From Rhizodiscina lignyota (Eukaryota; Ascomycota; Dothideomycetes; Aulographales; Rhizodiscinaceae): a DNA stretch of 64,000 nucleotides. The position numbers and the translations under genes were made by a program. Where the stretch lies: positions 124,001 through 188,000 of the forward strand of contig ML978123.1 of the NCBI GenBank assembly GCA_010015805.1, read 5' to 3'. Shown one piece after another: positions 55,588 through 64,000 of this stretch (positions are counted from its first letter, which is position 1; each line of letters begins with the position of its first letter). The notes below the pieces were generated by a model. It made no database searches. It had not been told where the DNA came from and saw only the letters and a program-made list of their open reading frames with translations.

Positions 55588-57518
55588 ATGGATGAAAAGA
55601 TCGATCCCCTCGCTTCACCCCACTCCCCTAACGGTCATAATGGGACGTTGAGCACATACATTAGGCCGCAGATGCGCAAAGTCCACGACCCGGATATCAC
55701 GTTCGAGGAGTATCATTATTATGCACTCAGGACGAGAGAAGAAGAGAAAACGATCGAAGCCCCAAGGACCAACTGGCGGGAGGTTTTACTCCGAAAGAAG
55801 AGTGCGAACCATGACGAGAACAACGACAACGCGGTTCAGGGCTTTGCGGAACACAAGCTTGCGGACAGGACGACGATCACGGATGAGGAATGGACAAATG
55901 CAAGTCGAGCATTCAGGACAGCATCGTGGGGTGCCTGTGAGTGAAACGATGAATGTAACCTACGGTTGCGCAAAGGTACTAATTGATTTGAATAGGTTTC
56001 TATCTGATCACGACGGACATCCTGGGACCATATGGGGTGGGTTTTGCATTGGGCACCCTAGGCTGGGGGCCAGGTGAGCGAGATAGCCATTGCCATATGT
56101 TCAAACGTGTCAACGAGCTAACCAAGCTATAGGCATCGCATTGTACACCGTCTTTGGCTTCTTGGCTGGCTATTCCGGGTATCTCATCTGCCACGTTTTC
56201 CTCGGTATCGACAGTCACGAATTTCCGGCCAGAAACTACGGCGATCTTGGGTTCCGAACTTGGGGTACAACCGCTCGCTATGTGACCAACATTATGCAAG
56301 CGCTCGGCCTGCTCCTGCTTCTCGGTCAAGTCACCATCCAGTACGGTGAAAACATTTCGGCGGTCTCGAAGTTTAAGCTGTGTTACGCCGTCTGTCCGGT
56401 CCTCTTTGTCTGTGTCGGCTTCTTCCTCACACAGATCCGAACGCTCAAAGCATATGGATGGGTAGCAAACTTTGCAGTGTGGCTGAACTTGCTGGTCATC
56501 TTCATCTCGATGGGCGTCATCGCGAATTCAGAACCCAACTTCGCAATCTCTGTTCTGGGATCAGCTGGCAGCGCGGTGGATCCCACAACCATTACGCCGG
56601 ATGCGCATGGCAACTATCCACCAATCATGCACTATGGCGCCCTTCCCAAGAACTCCCTCGTCGGCTCAATCAACGGCCTGTTGTCTGGTGTGCTAGCATA
56701 CGCTGGCGCACAGCTTTTCGTCGAATTTCTGGCAGAGATGAAGCGCCCCTTTGACTTTTATAAAGCAATGTGGGGCGCGCAGTTCTTCATCTACGCGGTT
56801 TACCTTATTTACGGATGCTTCGTCTACCACTACCAAGGCCAATACAGCTTCCAGCCTAGTTATCAGGGCGTAAGCGTATACGGCTGGCAAACAGCCGGTA
56901 ACATGATCTCCTTGATCGCCGCCCTGATCGCTGCAGGCCTCTATGGGAACATTGGCATCAAAGTCCTCTATAACAACATCCTCGTGGACATTTTCAATGC
57001 GCCACTGCTCATTACAAAGCCGGGAAAGATCATATACGCCTGCATTGTGCCAGTCTGGTGGGCTGTTGCCTTTGTGATTGCTGCAGCGATCCCGGATTAC
57101 TTCGGCTTCGTCGCTGTTATTTCTGCGTCTATGCTGCTGAATCTGACATATACCTTGCCGCCATTCTTCGCTCTGGGGTATGACATCCAGAGGCACGCTA
57201 TCCGGCCCCACCAAGGCGAAGGCTTTGATCCGACGACAGGGCAGACCGTGAGAACCGAAACTACCGTCCAGCGATGGATGCGCGGCTTCATGAGCGGCGG
57301 CCCACGTCAAGTTGCTTTCAACGTCTGGCACGTAATCTACTTCTTGGCATCACTTTCCATGTGCGGTCTGGGCATGTATGCCGCTGTCGTTGGTAAGTAT
57401 ATCGCACCAACAATTGCTTTACAAAGTCTAACCGTTGCTCACAGGTATGATCGATGCGTTCAAGAATCCGCAGCTGAATTCATTCTCCTGTCGTTCGCCG
57501 CTCAATCTGAATGCGTAA
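55588..57518 (+). CDS. Amino acid permease, MTR-type (amino acid/auxin permease family)
   Basis: Four exons (55588-55936, 55996-56073, 56133-57392, 57445-57518) give 586 residues. A cytosolic N terminus of about 115 residues is followed by multiple membrane spans, starting SRAFRTASWGACFYLITTDI, then GPYGVGFALGTLGWGPGIAL and YTVFGFLAGYSGYLICHVFL. Other spans include VLAYAGAQLFVEFLAEMKRP, AAGLYGNIGIKVLYNN and WWAVAFVIAAAIPDYFGFVA. The FPARNYGDLGFRTWGTTARY block is what I know from Neurospora MTR-like neutral and aromatic amino acid permeases. The substrate is inferred from the family only. The C terminus after the last intron is short. It would import amino acids across the plasma membrane by proton symport. 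Neighbours give no hint of a pathway. Confidence 0.9.
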
Positions 57519-58452
57519 AAGGACGAATACCAATGGGTGACCTTGTAGCAGTTACTGCGTTCCTCAGGGCCGTAAATAGCAGTGTGGAGCCTGTCCCTTG
57601 GCTCCTAGGGCCTGATCGCTGCAGAAGCATTGTATGCTACAATACCAATTGGTAGTAGTATTGCTGCGCTCGAATATCGCCATTAAATCAGTCTGTGACC
57701 AATGGGCGCAATTCTGTCCCATCGCCCAATATGTAGAGCTTTAAAAGCCATCACTCCCTCGGTATAAACATGCTCGGACTATTGTGAAGGTGGTCTCGTG
57801 ATCTCTTTACGGAGTATATGAGAAATCGAAAATCTGCCATTGGACGAAGACGAGAAGATCTGGTAAATGATAGATCACTGCTCTGACCCTGGCCCTGGGC
57901 TGTCCATCTTCCCGGGAATTCTTTCGTCCGATGTCATCACTCCGAACTCCGTCCGTTCGGGATGGCGTATTCCTCGCTTCAAATTTGCGATAAGATTTCA
58001 TGCGCTACGTACACAACCACGCCTTCATGCCAAAGATAAGAAGACATCGACATGTCCAACTACCATTTCAAGCTTCTTGGCCTGCTGGTTGACGAGTCTT
58101 GCCAGGGCCTTTCATTCCTTCGATCGACTTGAAAGGGTCTTGGCTGTTATGCCCGCCGATCGCTATTGGTTCACTCCGTACTCTCGTCGCGGGGTGAAAA
58201 GGCCGAATCATGCAGGACACCATGTAACCCAAGGCTCTGTCCAATTGATGCCTTGTGATGCTGTCGAGCTAAAGGGAGCGTACGTATACGGTTACGAGGG
58301 CTTTTATTCACCGGTAGGACGTTGTAAAGATACATGATGGCGTAGGCACTCAGGCAGACATCATCTGGAAAGCGCTGCCAATACTGTTATTCAATCTCAC
58401 TCAGCTCCATAGGAGACGAATTTCCCGATACGCGCACACAAGAATATTGAGA
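57519..58452. other. Intergenic region
   Basis: About 930 bp between two plus-strand genes. A 156-codon frame at 57867-58337 has no motif and lies in the expected promoter; I do not call it a gene. Confidence 0.45.
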
Positions 58453-60453
58453 ATGACTCAATATTCAGACAACCACAGTGACGGTGACGACGAATTCGAG
58501 ACTCATTCCTTTTCTGACGAGTATAGCCCAACCGATGGCTTCAACCAGCGCGAACATCCCCAAGACTTCTTCGTACAGACCCCAACGTCGTCATCGAAAG
58601 ACGAAGAGGCAGCAGCAGAATCCCGATCGCCAACCGGTGCCTCGTCATCCCAAAACGTAGTCCATGAATACCGAGTCCCTTCCTCTCCACGCAGGCAAGA
58701 TCCTGACGAGCGAACGCCGTTGTTATATGAAGCGCCCCCACCAGCTTACTCCGCCCCGCACTCCTTATATCAACCGGTCTCACCTATTCTGGACCATAAT
58801 GACACTCGTCCTTTTTCACATGCTCTATTTCCAGATCGCGATCCACAGAGTATGGGAGGTCCAGGAGATCCATCACAAAATTTCGACACAGAAAGGAATC
58901 AATACTCGCGCCCCAAGAGCAGCATAATGTCACAACTTTTCACTGGAATAGGTAGGATCGTGTGGGTTTTTATTGGAATCGTAATCCTGCTTTCGATACT
59001 TGGTGAGGTCTTTGTAGGGACGGGAGGTTCAACCAAGGTATTTTGGCAACCACCACCGTGTCCTAGGACAGAGCAAGTTAACCTGTACCAGTCTCGACTT
59101 CCAGACTCTGGATCGAGCCCTGATCAGAAGAACCCAACGAGCCCGAATCCAGAGAGTCCCAACCCAGAGAAAGACACACGGCCAAATATGCCCGCCTTGC
59201 CCAATCTACCGTCGTGGTGCGATGCAAAGTCGAGTAAATCTGAGCATTTCGATTTCGAGAATCCACCGTCCTTCCTTTTCTCCGAGGAGATTGACAAGCA
59301 GATATTCAGGGACGAGTTTGACGATGAGATTCAACTGTTTGGAGGCGTACGCGTCGTCGAGGCACCGTCCTCTCAAAAGTCACACATCCGGGTTGACACC
59401 ACCCTCTCTTCGAGCGACCCATACTCCATCAAGTCGCTTCATTTCGAGAAGACTAGCGACAAACTCATACTCCAGATTCCATCATTCGATCGCAAGGGGC
59501 ATGGCTCATCACGGCAGCCCTGCATGGCGGTTGATGCTGTAATCTACATCAAGAAGACGGGTAACAGTGACAATCTTTCGAACCTTTCGGTGAAGACGAA
59601 GCAGATGGGAATCGCTGTTGGATCTCGCGTAGAACTTGCTCTGGACAAGTTGACACTGGGCACGGGAGCTGGGAGGGTCGCCTCGGAGGCCAAGCTGCTA
59701 AATTCGCGCGAAACTATAATTAACGTCGGTGCTGGTTCAGTTTCTGGTCACTACAATCTGCTCGACTTGTTATCGATAACCACCTCCGCTGGGTCTATCA
59801 ATGCGGACGTAATGCCGAAAGAGGCAACCAAAGGGGACGAGAAGCCTGCGAGGTTGGAATGCACGTCCAGAACCGGGCCAATCGATGTGGACATGCCACC
59901 GCGTGACGACGATTCTATGATCCCAGACCGGGATTACCAGACTACCATCAAGACCACTGTCGGCAGCATCTATGGCCGCTATATTCACGGCTTGAAAACC
60001 GAGATTGAAACACGAGCTGGCTCCCAAAGCGTCAATATCTTGCCTTACTCCACAGACGATTATGCATCGACTCTCAAGACGCACTCGATGTCTGGCATGT
60101 CGCAGATCAACGTTCAAACCCCCTACAAAGGTGGTGTCATCAAGCGCATGACGAGCTCGCATATCACTCAGACCGGTAGCCTCCATTTATCATATCCGCA
60201 AGAATGGGAAGGCAACGTTAGTGGCAGCACTACGACCGGCAGTTTGACTCTCAGGGGCAAAGACATCGTGATTGAGCAGTATGACGATGGCTTTATTAAC
60301 AAGAAGGTCAAGGGCCACAAAGGAGAGGGACATCTTCAAGGAAAGCTCGATTTCCAGACAAGAACTGGAAGCGCAGGCGTGACGGTCGGAAAGACGTTTG
60401 GCAACGCGGTTCGACGAGAGGTATGCGACTCGTTCAAAGACATTGGCATTTGA
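58453..60453 (+). CDS. Single-span membrane protein with DUF4097/adhesin-like repeat domain
   Basis: A single exon encodes 666 residues from the ATG at 58453 (MTQYSDNHSDGDDEFETHSF). The first 165 residues are acidic and disordered. They hold an acidic dileucine-like motif ERTPLL (about 86-91) and a PPAY motif (about 96-99), which in yeast serve for vacuolar or endosomal sorting and for Rsp5 binding. One transmembrane helix follows (about 168-187, RIVWVFIGIVILLSILGEVF). The distal 450 residues have repeated beta-strand signatures of the type TxxGSI/ITTxxGSI (LSITTSAGSINADVM, TTVGSIYGRY, TTTGSLTLRG, TRTGSAGVTV), like the DUF4097 beta-solenoid. The function is unknown. The protein is probably lumenal or extracellular beyond the helix; no signal peptide precedes it, so type II topology is likely. 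Confidence 0.8.
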   Translation: MTQYSDNHSDGDDEFETHSFSDEYSPTDGFNQREHPQDFFVQTPTSSSKDEEAAAESRSPTGASSSQNVVHEYRVPSSPRRQDPDERTPLLYEAPPPAYSAPHSLYQPVSPILDHNDTRPFSHALFPDRDPQSMGGPGDPSQNFDTERNQYSRPKSSIMSQLFTGIGRIVWVFIGIVILLSILGEVFVGTGGSTKVFWQPPPCPRTEQVNLYQSRLPDSGSSPDQKNPTSPNPESPNPEKDTRPNMPALPNLPSWCDAKSSKSEHFDFENPPSFLFSEEIDKQIFRDEFDDEIQLFGGVRVVEAPSSQKSHIRVDTTLSSSDPYSIKSLHFEKTSDKLILQIPSFDRKGHGSSRQPCMAVDAVIYIKKTGNSDNLSNLSVKTKQMGIAVGSRVELALDKLTLGTGAGRVASEAKLLNSRETIINVGAGSVSGHYNLLDLLSITTSAGSINADVMPKEATKGDEKPARLECTSRTGPIDVDMPPRDDDSMIPDRDYQTTIKTTVGSIYGRYIHGLKTEIETRAGSQSVNILPYSTDDYASTLKTHSMSGMSQINVQTPYKGGVIKRMTSSHITQTGSLHLSYPQEWEGNVSGSTTTGSLTLRGKDIVIEQYDDGFINKKVKGHKGEGHLQGKLDFQTRTGSAGVTVGKTFGNAVRREVCDSFKDIGI

Positions 60454-60924
60454 AGTGACCTATGGTGAACCGGAGCAACGAAATCGGTTCAACGCTCGCT
60501 TAATACCACATTTCCAGGAGTTGCGGGGTCTCTGGGTTCTTGAATGGACGAAATACACTGTACGAATACCCACATGACATAGTAGAAGTAATATATATTG
60601 CCAAAGTACGAACGCCGAAAAGCTTACACGATGGCGAGAAAGATTATCTCATTATTATACCCGACCGAGTTTTCCACACCGTGGAATGCCGTCCCTTGAA
60701 ATTGGAATCGTTCCTGGTTCATCTCCCTGCTCTTTATTCCCTCCCTGACTGCATTTCCGTCGTGCACCCCGCTCAAATGCCAATGTCATCGCGGATATAA
60801 ATCTGATCAATTGTCGCAAACGGCACATGGCGGTTCTTGCAGTCTCCTGCGCCTTTTTTGTGCGCGTCCCATTTTTCTAGTGCAGCCAATTCCGGCGCAT
60901 TTTGTTACAACTTTGGGAGCCATC
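60454..60924. other. Intergenic region before the carboxylesterase gene
   Basis: This 471-bp AT-rich gap separates two plus-strand genes. No supported gene is seen. Confidence 0.4.
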
Positions 60925-62662
60925 ATGAGTTTGACTTTTCTGCTTGCCCTCGTCTGCTGTGCGCTGCCCGTGATAGCCGCCACCTCCACGGCCCCTGTCG
61001 TCGATCTTGGATATGCATTGCACAGAGCTACAATTCCACAGGTTAGATGTTCCTTTAACTCTATTGTCAAATTTAAAACTGACTCCTCTAGGAAAATTCA
61101 AACTACTATTCATTTCCTTGGATCAGATATGCAGCACCCCCGCTAGGAAAGCTTCGCTTCTCTGCGCCACAACCGCCGCTAAACAACCGTTCGGCGGGCA
61201 TCCAAGATGGTTCGTTCGGGTGGATCTGTCCGCAGGCATCTCCCCTTTGGAACAACGTGACACTCGCGAATGCGCCGCCAGGACCAAATGAGAGCGAAGA
61301 TTGTCTGTTCTTGGATGTTTTCGTGTCGAAGGAGACATTTAAGAGGAAAAATGCTAACGTGATCGTGTGGATCCATGGAGGTGGCTATATCAGACGCGAC
61401 AAGACCGAGGGTGGGAGTTCGATAGGCCTGCTCGAGCGAAGCGCGGAGCATTCTGAGGGTGCAGTATTCGTGAGACTGGGATATAGGGTACGTTATTCAT
61501 CTTCTTGTTGGTTGAAGTCACTTACGAAGTATAGCTTGGCGGATTTGGCTTCCTCAATGGACCGCTGTTCCAAAAGAGTGGCACCGCAAATGTTGGACTG
61601 CATGACCAACGCCTGGCCTTATCATGGGTCCAGCGATACATTCACCTCTTCGGAGGCGATCCCCAGCGTGTCACGGTGATTGGCGAATCGGCTGGAGCAG
61701 GCAGTATCATGCACCACATCGCTGCATACGGCGGCGAGAGAGGGCCGGGCCATTTGCCGTTCCACCAAGTCATCTGCCAATCCGCCGCGCTTCATAACCC
61801 TACGAGTGCTGGATATCTCGAAGATGATGTGACTCGACAGTTCTTGGCCGCCGCCAACGTGTGCTCTATTGATGAGGCTCGAAAGCTCACTTCGGAAGCT
61901 CTCATGGCGGCGAATAAGGCTGTGGTTCGCGTTGCCCCCTATGGACTCTACACATTCCGTACGTATCACTATTTTCCTTCAAGGTCGAGCTTCTTGTAAC
62001 TTGATGTAGAACCAAACGTGGACGGAGACTACGTCAAAGACGTTCTAGGTGTGGCGTATCTGACAGGCAGATTCGATCACAGCATCCGCGCCATCTCCGC
62101 CCACAACAGCAACGAAGGGTTCGGTTTCACCGATCCAGCGGCGACCAACTCTTCTGCTCTTGCGACATACATGCGGATATACTTCCCGCATGCGTCGGAT
62201 GCCGTGATCGATTTCATCTCCAACAAGCTCTATCCGCCTATCTATGATGGGTCGCAGCCCTGGACGACTCCATTTGAGAGGTTGAATCTCTTGATCAGCG
62301 AGATGATGATCGCGTGCAACTCGCGTTATCTTGGTACGGGACTCGGAAACACGACTTACAACTATGAGTACTCGGTGCCGCCCGGTTTCCACATGGACGA
62401 TATTCCGTACACGTTCTTTGATGGGACTCTTAATGGAGCTGTAACGAATAAAACGATGGCGATGGACCTGCAGCGATACATTACCGCTTTCGCGGCTACA
62501 GGGAATCCGAATGCATTTCAGAAAGAGACGGCGCTGCCTACCTTTGCCAGGTATGGCTCTGAGGCGACGTTGTTGAATTTCAATACGTCGTACATCAGTC
62601 ATATCACGGATCCTTTGAAGAATGATAGATGCGCCTGGTGGCAGAAAGGCTTGTTATTGTAG
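60925..62662 (+). CDS. Secreted type-B carboxylesterase/lipase
   Basis: Four exons (60925-61041, 61092-61487, 61535-61958, 62010-62662) give 529 residues. The N terminus MSLTFLLALVCCALPVIAAT is a signal peptide. Family blocks are complete: RYAAPPLGKLRFSAPQPP, the EDCLFLDVFVSKE segment with its cysteine, VIVWIHGGGYI (oxyanion hole) and the nucleophile elbow VTVIGESAGAGS with S223. A glutamate (HNSNEGFGF) and a histidine (PPGFHMDDIPYTFFDGT) complete the triad. Type-B esterases hydrolyse carboxylic esters; secreted fungal ones act on lipids, plant polymers or toxins. Its substrate is unknown. The start is the first ATG before the signal peptide. The hydrolase gene that follows, 630 bp away, is in the same orientation. 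Confidence 0.9.
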
Positions 62663-63292
62663 GCGGTACTCCCGTAAACAAGAACAGTTGGATTAGCGAA
62701 GTCGCTAGGATTTGGGGCCGTTTTTCGATGGCTGGCGGCATCTCCGCGAGCCCCTAGCAATCAAGCACCGCTTTCGTCTATGAAGTCAGAAATTAATTAG
62801 CTGTAGTGTGAGATCTTAGATTGCCTGAATAATATAAAGACTAAAAAAGAATAACGCTGCTCGCTTCACTAGCTTCATCGCGAATTATGGTGCCCGGGGG
62901 CCTTACTAAATCTCTCGTGCGACTACCGTGCCTCGTGGTACGTCAAAACAGGTTTAGGAATCTTGTTCAAAAGAGGTAACAAGACGATTAAAATGAGTAA
63001 TCGAACCGTAACACTATTAGTGCTCTTCCCCAGTACCATGCGATTAATGCCGCACCGAAAGTGGTGCTTTTTGGTAGATGTCACCATGTATCCGCCGGAA
63101 ATAGAAAACAGTAGCAGGATGCGGCCTGTCTCTATCGTATTCGAGGGTTTCACAGTGAAATTTCACGGAAATATTATGCACGGACGGAATGTTTGAAGAC
63201 ACGCTCCTCTTCAAATAATGTCCCGAACATCCTACTTCTGTGCGCAGAGCCCTCTGCGCATCTGACACTTGGTCCTTGGGCAAGTGCACAGA
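62663..63292. other. Intergenic region between the carboxylesterase and alpha/beta-hydrolase genes
   Basis: This 630-bp AT-rich gap lies between two plus-strand genes. No supported gene is seen. Confidence 0.4.
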
Positions 63293-64000
63293 ATGGCAAC
63301 CTCCAAACCAACTATCCTCTTCGCCCATGGCGCGTTTCACACCCCGGAGTCATTCTCTAATCTCGCATCTGCACTTGAGAAGAAGGGATATCACTGTCCA
63401 AATGACTTCCAGCTCCCTTCTATAGACGCCCCGTCGTCTGCGGCACCTGGACTTCTTGAAGACGCTCAAGCGCTGCGGCAATATGTCTTGGAATGCATTG
63501 ACGGGACGGGGCGATTCGAATCCCAGGGTCCTAACGACTGTGTGGTCGTCATGCACTCATATGGCGGCGCTGTGGGCAGCCAGGCTCTGGAAGGCCTTGG
63601 AACCAAGCAGCGACCGGGAAAGAAGGCGATCAAGAAACTGGTGTACATCAATGCGAATATTGTGGAGCCCGGAGACACTGTGCAGGCGCAGATGGAAAGG
63701 TTTGGCCAATTGACAGATTACCAAGCGCCTCCTGATTTGTACATGTTAGACGTACGTGCGTTACTGCGGCAGCCTCACGGGTCCATTCAACCGCACTGTT
63801 GAGTGATTAAGCTGACATTGCGTGAGAACAGGGACAAAATGTCAAATATGTAGGTCCTGAAGATCTATTCTACAATGACATCGATCCGGAAAGTAGCAAA
63901 ACGCTGTACGCTGGACTAAAGCCGACCGGATTCGGGTAAGCATCGAGCCAAAAAGGTAGTAACCATTCATGAAGTCGCTGACAATGCACACAGAGCATTC
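63293..64000 (+). CDS. Alpha/beta hydrolase (AB hydrolase 6-type), 3' end outside window
   Basis: Exons are 63293-63751, 63832-63935 and from 63994 to the window edge, with GT-AG introns. The start is the ATG at 63293 (MATSKPTILFAHGAFHTPES). The core has ILFAHGAFHTPESF (HG oxyanion region) and the nucleophile elbow CVVVMHSYGGAVGSQAL with S89. The rest of the lid and the acid and histidine lie beyond the edge. The protein has no signal peptide, so it is probably cytosolic. Proteins of this layout in fungi are often small esterase-like enzymes, sometimes in secondary-metabolite gene groups; here the only link is the upstream secreted carboxylesterase. The final exon begins AGCATTC, which continues in frame as GAF. 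Confidence 0.85.

Noticed and set aside
57867-58337. 156-codon open frame before the DUF4097-like gene
   Set aside because: No motif, no codon bias like its neighbours, and it lies in the expected promoter region.

Overview
This window comes from a filamentous ascomycete (Pezizomycotina, perhaps Dothideomycetes; the class is a guess). The genes carry short GT-AG introns, mostly 44-125 nt. They include lineage-typical families: a HET-domain protein, a Zn2Cys6 regulator with a fungal-specific domain, a PTH11-like rhodopsin-fold membrane protein, an MTR-type amino acid permease and fungal F-box and bZIP proteins. Intron positions were deduced by eye from reading-frame continuity, splice sites and family motifs, not from transcripts.

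Left part (1-13 kb): the kinetochore gene spc24 (cut by the window edge) is divergent from the mitochondrial fission gene fis1. A DHCR24-like FAD oxidoreductase follows, then a second kinetochore gene (Fta1/CENP-L type) divergent from an Hsp110 chaperone gene (Hsp88/Sse1) with a recognisable heat-shock promoter. A HET protein carrying a ZZ zinc finger and an F-box protein complete this part.

Middle (13-33 kb): this part is gene-poor. A large Zn2Cys6 transcription factor lies downstream of about 5 kb with no supported gene. Then come a secreted CAP/PR-1 protein, an orphan 253-residue protein, a pair of diverged tandem repeats and a stand-alone RNase H protein with all four catalytic acids. A long alpha/beta-hydrolase protein ends this part.

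Right part (33-64 kb): this part is denser. It holds the mitochondrial m-AAA protease subunit, an enoyl-CoA hydratase-like protein, and an arsenite methyltransferase divergent from a cysteine-rich bZIP gene. Next are an ING-type PHD protein, a Gfd2-like DEDDh-fold protein, a mitochondrial PDK/BCKDK-type kinase, an AhpC/TSA-like protein with a 561-nt intron, a rhodopsin-fold protein, a decayed SF1 helicase fragment, an amino acid permease, a single-span membrane protein, a secreted type-B carboxylesterase and an alpha/beta hydrolase cut by the right edge.

The best candidate for an undescribed regulatory unit is the arsenite methyltransferase/bZIP pair. Its 381-bp shared promoter holds six copies of the pentamer CGAAT/ATTCG, two pairs of them as inverted repeats, and the bZIP has six cysteines outside its DNA-binding part. 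Other points of interest are a stop-free, frame-preserving Hsp88 intron that would encode a Ser/Asp-rich segment with an NLS-like motif, the HET-ZZ fusion and the stand-alone RNase H gene. No tRNA, rRNA, CRISPR array or intact transposon was recognised.
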